A stretch of DNA of 64,000 nucleotides from contig JACVJC010000001.1 of assembly GCA_015711795.1 (NCBI GenBank), positions 1 through 64,000 on the forward strand, written 5' to 3'. The notes beneath the pieces are model-generated. The model worked only from the letters and a program-made list of their open reading frames with translations. It had not been told where the DNA came from and did not search any database. The DNA comes from Candidatus Geothermocultor quzhuomuensis. Its GTDB lineage: Bacteria > Actinomycetota > Aquicultoria > Geothermocultorales > Geothermocultoraceae. Positions 54,218 to 64,000 of this stretch are shown here, piece after piece (position 1 is the first letter of the stretch; the number at the start of each line of letters is the position of its first letter). The position numbers and the translations under genes were made by a program.

Positions 54218-55885
54218 ATGGTTCTAAGGAGTAACCAGGTTAAAAAGGGCATAGCGAAAGCTCCTCATCGAGCCCTATTTAAAGCCTGTGGCTTAACTGA
54301 TGACGAAATAAATCGTCCCATTGTTGGGATAGTAAATTCTTTTAATGAAATTGTCCCAGGCCATATTGGACTAAATAAAATTTCTGAGGCTGTTAAAGCT
54401 GGAGTAAGGATGGCTGGGGGGACACCTCTTGAATTTTCAACTATTGGAATTTGTGATGGGATTTCAATGAATCACGAGGGAATGAAATACTCTTTAGCCT
54501 CAAGAGAAGTTATCTCAGATTCAATTGAACTGATGGCTCAAGCTCACCAGTTTGATGCCTTAGTTATGATTCCCAATTGTGACAAGATTATTCCAGGTAT
54601 GTTAATGGCAGCAGCAAGGATTAATATCCCAACCATATTTATTAGTGGCGGTCCAATGTTAACTGGAAGGTATAAAGAAAAAAAGCTTGACTTAATTTCG
54701 GTTTTTGAAGCAGTTGGAAAAGTTGAAAAAGGAGAGATAAGTGAGGAAGAACTAAAAATAATTGAAGAGTATGCTTGCCCAGGTTGTGGTTCCTGTGCCG
54801 GACTCTTTACTGCCAATTCGATGAATTGCTTAACTGAAGCAATTGGTCTTGCTCTACCAGGCAATGGCACAATCCCAGCTGTTTATGCAGAAAGAATTAG
54901 ATTAGCAAAAAAAACTGGAATTAAGATTATGGAACTTTTAGAGAAGGATATTAAACCTTCTGATATTTTAACAGAGGAAGCTTTTTCTAACGCTTTAGTT
55001 GTTGATATGGCTTTTGGTGGGTCCACCAACTCGGTCCTTCATTTAGCTGCTTTAGCTTATGAATTGGGTAGAGATTTTGACTTGAACTTAATCAATCAGT
55101 TAAATAAGAAAACGCCAACCCTTTGCAAAATTAGTCCAGCTGGAGAAGATAGAGTTCTTGACTTATACGAAGCGGGTGGTGTGGAAGCAATTATGAAAGA
55201 ACTAGCCAAGAAAAATCTTTTAAATTTAAATTGCTTAACAGTAACAGGAGAGATGGTTAGTAAAAACATTGAAAAAGCTGAAAATTTAAATCCCAGGGTA
55301 ATAAGACCCATTGAAAATCCTTATTCGGAAACTGGAGGTTTAGCTATCCTTTGGGGTAACTTAGCTCCTGGTGGTGCTATTGTTAAAGAATCAGCAGTAG
55401 CTTCTGAAATGCTGAAACATACTGGTCCGGCGAGGGTTTTTAATTCTGAAGATGAAGCTTTCAAAACCATAATCAATGGGAAAATAAACACAGGGGAAGT
55501 AATTGTTATTCGTTATGAAGGTCCTAAAGGTGGACCTGGGATGAGGGAAATGCTTTCACCAACTTCAGCTTTAGTTGGGATGGGGCTTGATAAAGAAGTA
55601 GCTTTAATCACTGATGGACGGTTTTCTGGAGGAACAAGGGGAGCTGCTATTGGTCACCTTTCTCCAGAAGCTCAAGAAGGTGGACCTATTGCTGCCCTGA
55701 AAGATGGTGATTTGATTGAAATTGATATACCAAATAAAAAACTTAATGTAAAATTAGACCAAAGTGAATTAAAAAAAAGATTGGAGAATTGGGTTCCACC
55801 TTCACCCAAAGTTAGTAAAGGTTATTTGGCTCTTTATGCTCGTCTTGTTTCCTCAGCTGACAAAGGAGCCGTGATTAAAAGGTAA
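54218..55885 (+). CDS. ilvD: Dihydroxy-acid dehydratase
   Basis: Third step of Val/Ile synthesis, an iron-sulfur dehydratase. [22 protein letters not shown] and [16 protein letters not shown] supply the cluster and magnesium ligands, and [13 protein letters not shown] the C-terminal substrate site. The length of 555 residues is normal. ATG 54218 lies 6 bases after AGGAGG. It leads the branched-chain operon. Confidence 0.97.
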   Translation: MVLRSNQVKKGIAKAPHRALFKACGLTDDEINRPIVGIVNSFNEIVPGHIGLNKISEAVKAGVRMAGGTPLEFSTIGICDGISMNHEGMKYSLASREVISDSIELMAQAHQFDALVMIPNCDKIIPGMLMAAARINIPTIFISGGPMLTGRYKEKKLDLISVFEAVGKVEKGEISEEELKIIEEYACPGCGSCAGLFTANSMNCLTEAIGLALPGNGTIPAVYAERIRLAKKTGIKIMELLEKDIKPSDILTEEAFSNALVVDMAFGGSTNSVLHLAALAYELGRDFDLNLINQLNKKTPTLCKISPAGEDRVLDLYEAGGVEAIMKELAKKNLLNLNCLTVTGEMVSKNIEKAENLNPRVIRPIENPYSETGGLAILWGNLAPGGAIVKESAVASEMLKHTGPARVFNSEDEAFKTIINGKINTGEVIVIRYEGPKGGPGMREMLSPTSALVGMGLDKEVALITDGRFSGGTRGAAIGHLSPEAQEGGPIAALKDGDLIEIDIPNKKLNVKLDQSELKKRLENWVPPSPKVSKGYLALYARLVSSADKGAVIKR

Positions 55886-55899
55886 TTTAGGGGAAGAAA

Positions 55900-57603
55900 T
55901 TGAAACTGACTGGTGCTGCAGCTTTAGTTAAAACATTAGAAAAAGAAGGAGTTGAAGTTATTTTTGGCATTCCAGGTGGAGCAACCCTTCCTTTTTATGA
56001 TGCTCTTAAAGATTCGGAGAAAATTCACCATATTTTAATGAGGCATGAACAGTGTGCCGCTCACGCTGCTGATGGATATGCTCGAGCAAGCGGAAAAGTG
56101 GGAACATGCTCAGCTACATCTGGACCTGGAGCAACAAACTTAGTAACTGGAATTGTTAATGCCTATATGGATTCAATTCCCATTCTAGCTATTACTGGCC
56201 AAGTTCCATCAAAAGTTATTGGAACAGATGCTTTTCAGGAAGCTGACACAACTGGTATTACTTTACCCGCGGTTAAGCATAGCTACTTAGTTACTGATGC
56301 TAAGGAAATTCCCCGAATTGTTAAAGAGGCATTTTATATTGCTTTAAATGGAAGACCAGGACCAGTTGTTATTGACATTCCTCGAGATGTTCTTCAAACT
56401 GAGATTGATTATTATTATCCTGATGAGGTTGATTTGCCAGGTTTTAAACCAACCTTAAAAGGTCATGCTAAGCAAATAAAATTAGCCCTAAAGGAAATGC
56501 TCAATGCTAAACGCCCCGTTATATTTGCAGGCGGGGGAATTATCACTTCTGGTGCTTCTAAGGAACTTCTTGAATTTGCAGAATTAATGAACATTCCAGT
56601 GGCATATACCTTAATGGGGAAGGGGGCTTTTCCTGAAATCCACAAGTTATCTTTAGGTATGATTGGAATGCACGGAACTAAGTGTGGAAACTATGCAGTT
56701 ACTGAATCTGATCTTTTAATTGGAATTGGGGTTCGTTTTGATGATCGAGCAACTGGCCGACTTGACCGTTTTGCCCCCCACGCCAAAATCATTCATATTG
56801 ATATTGACCCAGCTGAAATTGGGAAAAATGTGCCAATTGATATTCCTATTGTTGGAGATGCAAAAACTATCCTTAAGCAATTCTTAGAGGCAGCCAAGAA
56901 GATGATTACTAAAGAAAGTATTAACCAAAAGGAAGAGTGGCATAAAAAAATAAAAGATTGGAAAAAGAAGTATCCTTTAACTTACCCTCAAGATAATGCT
57001 TTGAGACCTCAATATGTGGTGGAGCAAATTTATGAATTAACTAAAGATAAAAAAACTATTATTACCACAGGTGTTGGCCAAAATCAAATGTGGGCAGCTC
57101 AATATTATAAAGTTACTAAACCACGAACTTTTATATCTTCTGGGGGTTTAGGAACTATGGGTTTTGGGCTTCCAGCTGCCATTGGGGCTCAAGTTGCTTC
57201 TCCAGACTCTTTAGTTATTGATATTGATGGTGACGGAAGTATTCAAATGGTTTCACAAGACCTTGCCACTGCTGTCTATAATAATTTGCCAATTAAGATT
57301 GTTATTTTGAATAATGGTTATTTAGGGATGGTTCGGCAATGGCAGCAACTTTTTTATAAAAAAAGATATATGGCAGTAGATTTAGCTGTTGGCACTCCTG
57401 ATTTTGTTAAACTGGCAGACGCATATGGAGCAGTTGGAATAAGAGTGACAAAGAAAAAAGAGGTTAAGTCAGCACTAGAAGAAGCTTTTAAAACTCCAAA
57501 AACTGTTCTCATTGATGTTTGGATTGAACGAGAAGAAAATGTTTTCCCAATGGTTCCAGCTGGAGCAGCTCTTGATGAAATAATAGGTGGTTTAGAAAAG
57601 TGA
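55900..57603 (+). CDS. ilvB: Acetolactate synthase large subunit
   Basis: Thiamine-diphosphate enzyme forming acetolactate or acetohydroxybutyrate. The catalytic Glu region [18 protein letters not shown], the FAD-binding middle domain and the ThDP motif [19 protein letters not shown] are present; 567 residues is normal. Start TTG 55900 follows AGGGGAAG. Its TGA stop overlaps the GTG of ilvN (GTGA), coupling the two subunits. Confidence 0.97.
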   Translation: MKLTGAAALVKTLEKEGVEVIFGIPGGATLPFYDALKDSEKIHHILMRHEQCAAHAADGYARASGKVGTCSATSGPGATNLVTGIVNAYMDSIPILAITGQVPSKVIGTDAFQEADTTGITLPAVKHSYLVTDAKEIPRIVKEAFYIALNGRPGPVVIDIPRDVLQTEIDYYYPDEVDLPGFKPTLKGHAKQIKLALKEMLNAKRPVIFAGGGIITSGASKELLEFAELMNIPVAYTLMGKGAFPEIHKLSLGMIGMHGTKCGNYAVTESDLLIGIGVRFDDRATGRLDRFAPHAKIIHIDIDPAEIGKNVPIDIPIVGDAKTILKQFLEAAKKMITKESINQKEEWHKKIKDWKKKYPLTYPQDNALRPQYVVEQIYELTKDKKTIITTGVGQNQMWAAQYYKVTKPRTFISSGGLGTMGFGLPAAIGAQVASPDSLVIDIDGDGSIQMVSQDLATAVYNNLPIKIVILNNGYLGMVRQWQQLFYKKRYMAVDLAVGTPDFVKLADAYGAVGIRVTKKKEVKSALEEAFKTPKTVLIDVWIEREENVFPMVPAGAALDEIIGGLEK

Positions 57604-58085
57604 AGCATACCTTATCAGTTTTAGTTGAAAATAAACCAGGTGTATTAGCCAGAATTGCAGGTCTTTTTAGAAGGCGAGGTTTCAATATTGATAGTTTAGC
57701 TGTAGCCCCAACTGAAGATACTCGCTATTCTAGAATGACTATTGTTGTTGATTTAGAAGGAAAACCCCTTGAGCAAGTAACAAAACAACTTCACAAGTTG
57801 GTTAATGTAATTAAGGTTAGCGATTTAAAACCATCTGAGGCCTTAGAAAGGGAGCTAGCTTTAATAAAAGTTGGAGCAACCACTCCAAATCGAGCTCAAA
57901 TAATTGAGATTGTTGACATCTTTCGAGCAAAGATTATTGATGTTAGCAGAACAACTTTAACAGTTGAGGTAACAGGAACAGCTGATAAAATCGATGCAAT
58001 TACTAACCTTTTAAAACCATTTGGAATTAAAGAGATTGCTCGAACCGGAAAAGTTGCTCTTACTAGAGGAAGCAAGGAACAGTAA
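57600..58085 (+). CDS. ilvN: Acetolactate synthase small (regulatory) subunit
   Basis: A 161-residue ACT-domain subunit giving valine feedback control. The N-terminal ACT ([19 protein letters not shown], about residues 4-22) binds the effector, and the second domain follows from about residue 80. Start GTG 57600 overlaps the ilvB stop. An 83-base gap with a G-U-containing hairpin lies before ilvC. Confidence 0.95.
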   Translation: MKHTLSVLVENKPGVLARIAGLFRRRGFNIDSLAVAPTEDTRYSRMTIVVDLEGKPLEQVTKQLHKLVNVIKVSDLKPSEALERELALIKVGATTPNRAQIIEIVDIFRAKIIDVSRTTLTVEVTGTADKIDAITNLLKPFGIKEIARTGKVALTRGSKEQ

Positions 58086-58089
58086 GGAT

Positions 58090-58125
58090 ATACTCTCTCT
58101 GCAAGCGAGCCTCTGGGGAGGGTAT
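58090..58125 (+). promoter_or_regulatory. 11-bp RNA hairpin between ilvN and ilvC
   Basis: ATACTCTCTCT (58090-58100) can pair along its whole length with GGGGAGGGTAT (58115-58125) if three G-U pairs are allowed. A TATAAT begins inside the 3' arm but lacks a -35. Role unknown; possibly mRNA processing or a weak internal promoter. Confidence 0.4.
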
Positions 58126-58168
58126 AATCACAAAATTTCACAAACTACACTTTAAGGAGGAGGGAGTT

Positions 58169-59161
58169 ATGGCCAAAATTTATTATGATTCCGACGCTAA
58201 TCTCGAAATTTTAAAAGATAAAAGAATTGCAATTATTGGTTTTGGGGCCCAAGGACATGCTCATGCTCAAAATCTTCATGATAGCGGGCTTAAAGTAGTT
58301 GTAGGATTAAGAGAAGAGAGTAAAACAGCTGAAAAGGTTAAAGAAGCTGGAATTGAAGTTTTATCAATTGCTGAAGCAACTAAAGCTTCTGATTTGATTG
58401 CCATTTTAATACCTGATGAAGCACAAAGAGGTGTTTATTATGAAACCATTCTTCCTAATTTACAGCCAGGCAAAGCTTTGCTTTTTGCTCATGGATTTAA
58501 TATTCACTTTACCCAAATTATTCCTCCTCCCTTTGTCGATGTAATTATGGTTGCTCCTAAAGGCCCTGGTCGCTTAGTAAGGGAAATGTTTAAAAAGGGA
58601 ATTGGAGTACCAGCTCTAGTTGCGGTTGAGCAAGATTACACTAAACAAGCTCTTCAAGTTGCACTAGCCTATGCAAAAGGGCTAGGGGCGACCAAAGCTG
58701 GTGTTATTGAAACAACTTTTAAAGAGGAAACAGAAACTGACCTCTTTGGTGAACAGTGCGTTCTTTGTGGAGGCACAACAGAACTAATTCGGGCTGGTTT
58801 TGATACCTTAGTCGAAGCTGGTTACCAACCAGAAATAGCTTATTTTGAATGTCTTCATGAGCTTAAACTTATTGTTGATTTAATTTATGAGCGAGGTATT
58901 ACGGGAATGCGTGAGGCAATTAGTAATACTGCTGAATATGGTGACCTCACAAGGGGAAGAGTAATTATTAATCAAGATACCCGTCAAAGAATGAAAAAGA
59001 TTTTAGCTGATATTCAATCTGGCTCTTTTGCAAAGGAATGGATTTTAGAAAATCATGCCGGTCGACCTATCTTTAACGCATTAGCAAAAAAAGATAAAGA
59101 ACACCTCATTGAACAAATAGGGCCTAAGCTTCGCTCCATGTTTTCCTGGTTATCAAAGTAG
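58169..59161 (+). CDS. ilvC: Ketol-acid reductoisomerase
   Basis: Isomerises and reduces acetolactate. The N-terminal [20 protein letters not shown] is the NAD(P)-binding motif and the C-terminal knotted domain carries [16 protein letters not shown] with the metal-binding Asp/Glu. The length of 330 residues fits class I. It follows a strong AAGGAGGAGGG site. Confidence 0.97.
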   Translation: MAKIYYDSDANLEILKDKRIAIIGFGAQGHAHAQNLHDSGLKVVVGLREESKTAEKVKEAGIEVLSIAEATKASDLIAILIPDEAQRGVYYETILPNLQPGKALLFAHGFNIHFTQIIPPPFVDVIMVAPKGPGRLVREMFKKGIGVPALVAVEQDYTKQALQVALAYAKGLGATKAGVIETTFKEETETDLFGEQCVLCGGTTELIRAGFDTLVEAGYQPEIAYFECLHELKLIVDLIYERGITGMREAISNTAEYGDLTRGRVIINQDTRQRMKKILADIQSGSFAKEWILENHAGRPIFNALAKKDKEHLIEQIGPKLRSMFSWLSK

Positions 59162-59306
59162 ATTGCCAATTAGAGAATGAGGAACTAATCAAGAAATATT
59201 TTGCTTGTTAGTTTGTAATTTTTTTCACAAAAATCCTAAAACTTGCCATTTTAAAAAGAAATGAGGTAAACTTATATTTTAATAAATTTTTAAGGAGGTT
59301 CCAATT

Positions 59307-60464
59307 ATGAACAAGTATTACTTAATGACCCCAGGCCCAACTCCAGTTCCATCTGAAGCTTTATTGGCACAGGCAAGGCCAATGATTCATCATCGAGCAC
59401 CAATTTATACTCAAATTCTCCTTGGTGTATTAGAAGATTTAAAATATGTTTTTCAGACGAAGAATGATATTTTCATTTTTGCTTCTTCAGGGACTGGTGC
59501 CATGGAATCAGCAGTTGCCAATCTTTTTTCTACTGGTGATAAAGTAATCGTTGTTTCAACAGGTAATTTTGGAGAAAGATGGGCTCAAATCAGTCAAGCT
59601 TTTGGGCTAAAGGTAATTAAGTTAGAATATGAATGGGGAACTAGAGCAAACCCTGATGATATAGCAAAAGCATTAGAGGAAAACCCTGATACTAAAGGTG
59701 TTTTAGCAACTCACGCTGAAACTTCAACAGGCGTTGTTAATGATGTTAAGGCAATGGCGCAAATTACTAAAGGATTTCCCGAAGTTATTTTAATTGTTGA
59801 TGCAGTAAGCGGGCTTGGTGCTTGCGAATTAAGACAGGATGAATGGGAAATTGATGTTGTTGTTTCAGGCTCTCAAAAAGCTTTAATGGCACCTCCAGGG
59901 CTTGCTTTCGCTAGTGTGGGAGAGAAAGCTTGGGGTCATGTTGAGCAATCAAACTTACCTAAATTTTACTTTAGCTATAAGAAATATCGAGATGCTTTAA
60001 ATAAGCCCTCGCCTCAAAGCCCATTTACGCCTGCAGTTTCAACCATTATGGCATTAGGAGAAGCACTAAAGTTAATTAAGAAAGAGGGCTTGGAAAATGT
60101 TTGGGAAAGACATCGAGTTTTGGCTAAAGCTACTCGAGAAGGTGTTAAAGCTCTTGGTTTAGAATTATTTGCTCCAGAAGATGAAAGAGCAAATTCAGTA
60201 ACGGCGATTAAATCACCAAATGGCATTGATAGCACTCAAATTGTTAAAATAATGAGAGAAAAATACAATATCACGATTGCAGGAGGGCAAAGTAAGGTTA
60301 AAGGAAAAATTTTCCGCATTGGTCATTGTGGTTATTATGATAAGTTTGACATCTTAACTACTTTAGCTGCTTTAGAGAGAACTCTTAATGAACTAGGGAT
60401 AAATGTTAAATTAGGAACGGGAGTAAGCGCTGCTGAAAAAGTGTTTGCTGAAGCAAACCTTTAA
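59307..60464 (+). CDS. Class V aminotransferase (serine pathway type)
   Basis: A PLP enzyme of 385 residues of the alanine-glyoxylate/serine-pyruvate aminotransferase group. TPGPTPVPSEALLAQARPMIHHR begins the fold, the aspartate is in LIVDAVSGLGA, and the PLP lysine is in VVSGSQKALMAPPGL. Immediately upstream of serA, it most likely acts as phosphoserine aminotransferase, but alanine-glyoxylate activity is possible. AAGGAGG precedes the ATG. Confidence 0.9.
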   Translation: MNKYYLMTPGPTPVPSEALLAQARPMIHHRAPIYTQILLGVLEDLKYVFQTKNDIFIFASSGTGAMESAVANLFSTGDKVIVVSTGNFGERWAQISQAFGLKVIKLEYEWGTRANPDDIAKALEENPDTKGVLATHAETSTGVVNDVKAMAQITKGFPEVILIVDAVSGLGACELRQDEWEIDVVVSGSQKALMAPPGLAFASVGEKAWGHVEQSNLPKFYFSYKKYRDALNKPSPQSPFTPAVSTIMALGEALKLIKKEGLENVWERHRVLAKATREGVKALGLELFAPEDERANSVTAIKSPNGIDSTQIVKIMREKYNITIAGGQSKVKGKIFRIGHCGYYDKFDILTTLAALERTLNELGINVKLGTGVSAAEKVFAEANL

Positions 60465-60499
60465 GTTCAAGTACTACTTGAAGCTAAGGAGGTTCGCTA

Positions 60500-62077
60500 A
60501 TGAAGGTTTTGGTGAAAGAAAAAATTGCTGATTCGGGTATTGAAAAGATGAGAAAAGCTGGTCTTCAAGTTGACTTAAGTTATGAGATGAGCAGAGAAGA
60601 ATTACTGGAAAAAATTAAGGATTACGATGGGCTAATTGTTCGGAGTGGTACTCAGGTTGATAAAGAGCTAATCTCTCGAGCTAAAAAGCTTAAAATAATT
60701 GGACGAGCAGGAATTGGAGTTGATAATATTGATGTTGAGGCTGCAACTAGGAGAGGGGTTATTGTCGCTAATGCTCCTCAAAGCAATATCGTTTCAGCAG
60801 CAGAGCATACTATTGCTTTGCTTCTTGCTCTGGCTCGAAAGATTCCTCAAGCTCAAGCTTCTCTCAAAAGTAGAAAGTGGGAACGGTCAAAGTTTGAAGG
60901 GGTAGAAATTTGCGATAAAATTCTAGGTATTTTGGGGTTAGGAAGAGTAGGAACATTGGTTGCTCAATTAGCCCATGGTTTAAAGATGAAAGTAATCGCA
61001 TATGACCCCTATGTTTCTAAAGAAAAGTTTCAACAACTTGGGGTTGAACCAGCTTCAACCTTAAAGGATTTACTTCAAAAATCTGACTTTATCTCAATAA
61101 ATTTGCCAAAAACGAAGGAAACAATTGGTCTTTTAGGAGAAAAGGAATTTGAAATGATGAAAGATGGAGTTAGAATTATAAATACTGCTCGAGGTGGAAT
61201 TTTCAAAGAAGAAGTCTTAGTTAAGTATTTAAAAAAGGGTAAAGTAGCTGGAGCTGCCATTGATGTTTACGAAAAGGAGCCTTGTACTGAAAGTCCGCTT
61301 TTTGATTTTGATAATGTTGTTGTCACTCCTCATCTTGGAGCTTCCACTTTAGAGGCTCAAGATAAAGCTGGAATAATGATTGCTGAGCAAATAATTGCTG
61401 GTTTAAAGGGAGACGTTGTGACTAATGCTGTTAATGTTCCAACGGTTCCCCCTGAAGTTCTTGAAATACTCAAACCCTACCTGCTACTAGCTGAAATTTT
61501 AGGAAAACTTTATTTTCGGTTATCTGAAAAACCTTCCAATCAAATTGAGGTTACTTATTCTGGTGAATTAGCTTCTAAAGAAACGCGCACTTTAACAATT
61601 GCTATTTTGAAAGGTATTTTTGAGTCGATTGTGGCTGAACCAGTTACTTATGTTAATGCTCCATATTTAGCTCAAGAGCGGGGAATTGAAGTTAAAGAAA
61701 GTAAAACCACAACTTCAAGAGAATATGTCAATTTAATTACTTTAAAGGGTAGCGGAGATGAGTTATGTTTAGCTGGTACTATTTTTGGTAAGGGGAATCA
61801 ACCCCGAATTGTCAGAATTTATGACTATGAAGTTGATATAATACCATCAAAGTATATGCTTATTGTTCACAATGAAGATAAACCTGGAATGATTGGTCGT
61901 TTAGGGACAGTTTTGGGTAATAACAATATCAACATTGGGAGAATGCAATTTGGTCGAAAAAAAGTAAGAGGGGATGCTGTTTCAATATTATCAGTTGATG
62001 ACCCTATCCCTGATAAAGTTCTAGATGAAATTAAATCTCTTGATGGAGTGTCTAAAGCTAAGTTTATCACTCTATAA
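60500..62077 (+). CDS. serA: D-3-phosphoglycerate dehydrogenase
   Basis: First step of serine synthesis. It has the NAD-binding ILGILGLGRVGTLVAQLAH, the catalytic IINTARGGIFKEE and TPHLGASTLEAQDKAG, an ASB domain and a C-terminal ACT (MLIVHNEDKPGMIGRLGTVL) that gives serine feedback. The length of 525 residues is the long actinobacterial/Bacillus-type form. It is transcribed between ilvC and leuA. Confidence 0.97.
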   Translation: MKVLVKEKIADSGIEKMRKAGLQVDLSYEMSREELLEKIKDYDGLIVRSGTQVDKELISRAKKLKIIGRAGIGVDNIDVEAATRRGVIVANAPQSNIVSAAEHTIALLLALARKIPQAQASLKSRKWERSKFEGVEICDKILGILGLGRVGTLVAQLAHGLKMKVIAYDPYVSKEKFQQLGVEPASTLKDLLQKSDFISINLPKTKETIGLLGEKEFEMMKDGVRIINTARGGIFKEEVLVKYLKKGKVAGAAIDVYEKEPCTESPLFDFDNVVVTPHLGASTLEAQDKAGIMIAEQIIAGLKGDVVTNAVNVPTVPPEVLEILKPYLLLAEILGKLYFRLSEKPSNQIEVTYSGELASKETRTLTIAILKGIFESIVAEPVTYVNAPYLAQERGIEVKESKTTTSREYVNLITLKGSGDELCLAGTIFGKGNQPRIVRIYDYEVDIIPSKYMLIVHNEDKPGMIGRLGTVLGNNNINIGRMQFGRKKVRGDAVSILSVDDPIPDKVLDEIKSLDGVSKAKFITL

Positions 62078-62105
62078 ATTTGGTCTTAAAGAGAAGGTCT
62101 AAACA

Positions 62106-63617
62106 ATGAGTCAAGTTTTTATTTTTGATACAACTTTAAGAGATGGTGAGCAGTCCCCTGGCATTAGCCTTAATGCTCGGCAAAAGCTAGAAATAGCTGA
62201 ACAGCTAGCTCGTCTTGGGGTTGATGTTATTGAAGCAGGTTTTCCCATAACTTCCAAGGGTGATTTTGAAGCTGTTAAGACCATTGCTGAGAAGGTTAAG
62301 CGACCATCGATTGCTGCTTTAGCTAGAGCAGTTGATGTTGACATTGACCGGGCATGGGAAGCAATAAAAAATGCGGAAAAACCTCGGATTCACACTTTTA
62401 TTGCTACTTCTGATATTCATATTGAACGCAAGCTAAAAAAGACAAGAGACGAAGTCTTAAAGATGACTGAAGCTGCTGTTAAAAGGGCTAAAAAATATAC
62501 ATTTGATGTGGAATTTTCACCTGAAGATGCAACTCGAAGCGAATTTGAATTCTTATGTAAAGTCATAAGAGTAGCTATTGAAAATGGCGCTACAGTAATT
62601 AATATCCCTGACACTGTCGGCTATGCTTTACCTGATGAATTTGGCAAGTTAATTAAAGATTTAAAAGAGAAGATGCCTGAATTAAATGAAGTCATTTTAA
62701 GTGTTCATTGTCACAATGACCTAGGATTGGCTGTAGCTAATTCACTTGAAGCAATAATTAATGGTGCTAATCAAGTTGAATGTACCATCAATGGTTTGGG
62801 GGAGCGAGCTGGCAACGCTTCTTTAGAAGAAATTGTTATGATTCTTGATACTCGCTATAGGTCGTTAGGTAAAAAAACTAATATTAAAACGGAAGAAATT
62901 ATGAGAACAAGCAAATTAGTTAGCTCTTTAACTGGTTATCATGTTCAGTTTAATAAAGCAATTGTTGGAGCCAACGCTTTTGCTCATTCTTCAGGTATTC
63001 ATACTGATGGAATGTTAAAAGATAGGACTACTTATGAGATTATCGATCCAGTTAAAATTGGTTTAACATCAAGTAAATTAGTTCTTGGTAAAACTTCTGG
63101 TCGACATGGATTTCGTCGACGGCTTGAAGATTTAGGTTACGTGTTATCAGAAAAAGAATTTGAGCGTGCTTTTAAGCGTTTTAAAGATTTAGCGGATAAA
63201 AAAGCACAAATAACCGATGATGATATAGAAGCAATTGTGGCTGATGAAATTTATACTCTAGAAGAAATTTTTAAGCTTGTTCATTTCGAAGTTGTTTGTG
63301 GAAGTGATATCAAGCCAAAAGCTACAGTTAAAATAGAAAAAAATGGCGAAATCTTTAAAGAACAAGCAACCGGTGATGGTCCCGTTGATGCTGCTTTTAA
63401 TGCAGTTAATAAAATTGTCGGCTTAAAAATAAAACTTTTAAGTTTCTCAATTTCTGCAGTTACTGGAGGTACGGAGGCTTTGGGAGAATCTAATCTTCAG
63501 CTTGAAGTTGAGGGTTTAACTGTTTCGGGACATGGTGTCAGCACCGATATTATTGAAGCGAGCTTAAGAGCTTATCTTAGTGCTCTTAATAAAGTAATTG
63601 ATAAGATTAAGAAGTGA
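62106..63617 (+). CDS. leuA: 2-isopropylmalate synthase
   Basis: Claisen condensation of acetyl-CoA with ketoisovalerate, first step of leucine synthesis. The N-terminal [16 protein letters not shown], the metal HxH in [14 protein letters not shown] and the [14 protein letters not shown] motif are present, and a C-terminal LeuA dimer/allosteric domain follows from about residue 385. The length of 503 residues is normal for the bacterial form 1. Leucine should inhibit it. Confidence 0.97.
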   Translation: MSQVFIFDTTLRDGEQSPGISLNARQKLEIAEQLARLGVDVIEAGFPITSKGDFEAVKTIAEKVKRPSIAALARAVDVDIDRAWEAIKNAEKPRIHTFIATSDIHIERKLKKTRDEVLKMTEAAVKRAKKYTFDVEFSPEDATRSEFEFLCKVIRVAIENGATVINIPDTVGYALPDEFGKLIKDLKEKMPELNEVILSVHCHNDLGLAVANSLEAIINGANQVECTINGLGERAGNASLEEIVMILDTRYRSLGKKTNIKTEEIMRTSKLVSSLTGYHVQFNKAIVGANAFAHSSGIHTDGMLKDRTTYEIIDPVKIGLTSSKLVLGKTSGRHGFRRRLEDLGYVLSEKEFERAFKRFKDLADKKAQITDDDIEAIVADEIYTLEEIFKLVHFEVVCGSDIKPKATVKIEKNGEIFKEQATGDGPVDAAFNAVNKIVGLKIKLLSFSISAVTGGTEALGESNLQLEVEGLTVSGHGVSTDIIEASLRAYLSALNKVIDKIKK

Positions 63618-63631
63618 GGCTTAACTTTATT

Positions 63632-64000
63632 ATGGGGCTTACAATTACTGAAAAAATCTTAGCTTCTCATGCAGGGACAGACAAGGTTAAACCAGGTCAA
63701 ATAATCAATGTTAAAGTTGATTTAGTTTTAGCTAATGATATTACAGCTCCAGGCGCTATTAAAGAATTTCAAAAAATTGGGATTAAGAAAGTTTTTAATT
63801 CTGAGAAGATTGTTATTGTTCCTGATCATTTTACACCCAACAAAGATATTGCTTCAGCTATTCAAAGTAAAATCTTAAGAGATTTTGCTTGGGAGCAAAA
63901 TTTAAAGTATTACTATGAGGTAGGGCGAATGGGCATTGAACATGTTCTTTTGCCTGAGGAAGGTTTAGTTCTCCCAGGCGATTTAGTAATTGGTGCTGAT
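63632..64000 (+). CDS. leuC: 3-isopropylmalate dehydratase large subunit, partial
   Basis: Cut by the window end after 123 codons. The visible N-terminus, MGLTITEKILASHAGTDKVK, then VDLVLANDITAPGAIKEF and IVIVPDHFTPNKDI, matches the shorter HacA/LeuC type 2 subfamily of aconitase-like dehydratases. The frame is open to the edge. The small subunit leuD is expected downstream. Confidence 0.93.
   Translation, partial: MGLTITEKILASHAGTDKVKPGQIINVKVDLVLANDITAPGAIKEFQKIGIKKVFNSEKIVIVPDHFTPNKDIASAIQSKILRDFAWEQNLKYYYEVGRMGIEHVLLPEEGLVLPGDLVIGAD

Overview
The window is an AT-rich bacterial chromosome segment. It mostly carries dense, co-directional (+) housekeeping operons, with a few accessory patches. 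The backbone order pyrR-pyrB-pyrC-carA-carB-pyrF-mihF-gmk-rpoZ-coaBC-metK-priA-def-fmt-rpe-ribD-ribE-ribBA-ribH closely follows the order known from Mycobacterium tuberculosis and other actinobacteria. An actinobacterial-type integration host factor (mIHF) lies directly before gmk. CWB2 cell-wall-binding repeats indicate a Gram-positive-type wall. Together these suggest a deep-branching, low-GC member of the Actinomycetota; the lineage is inferred from gene order and families, not from a tree.

Region by region. Positions 1-2935 hold two different, degraded IS elements with a rSAM transposase-like DDE gene each, flanking a broken radical SAM gene. Positions 2936-4370 hold a gene-poor stretch with a GC-rich hairpin, then a globin-PsiE membrane protein. 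Positions 4557-16161 hold a complete de novo UMP operon behind a PyrR-type attenuator; it includes a tandem UspA gene between carA and carB and an easily missed 51-codon gene between pyrK and pyrD. Positions 16214-24151 hold mihF-gmk-rpoZ-coaBC, metK, priA-def-fmt. Positions 24360-29061 are an insertion relative to the actinobacterial backbone: an SPL-like radical SAM gene and a TetR-ABC exporter module with two matching operators. Positions 29166-33616 hold rpe and an FMN-riboswitch-controlled ribDE-BA-H operon. Positions 33731-36489 hold a cupin gene, a SAM hydrolase-type gene, gltX and tRNA-Gln.

Positions 36774-43797 are a decaying surface/transport region: a subtilase pseudogene with several stops and frameshifts, an intact CAP-CWB2 protein, and an ABC-2 operon with two damaged genes. 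Positions 44326-50499 are the most unusual part: a seven-gene minus-strand operon behind one consensus promoter. It encodes a YdjY-like lipoprotein, a TVP38 protein, an LPG-synthase-like flippase, a C_GCAxxG_C_C protein, a small membrane protein, a glycosyltransferase resembling the arsenosugar-associated group, and a 711-residue fusion of an ArsM-like methyltransferase, a PqqD-like domain and a radical SAM/SPASM enzyme. I read it as a candidate organoarsenical (or similar thiophilic element) biosynthesis/transport system.

Positions 50585-53971 hold a GAF-HD-GYP protein, tRNA-Glu, a TIM-barrel isomerase-like protein, a small zincin and a CBS-pair protein. Positions 54117-64000 hold a branched-chain amino acid and serine operon: ilvD-ilvB-ilvN-ilvC, a class V aminotransferase with serA, leuA and the start of leuC. 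No rRNA, CRISPR array or replication origin is visible.
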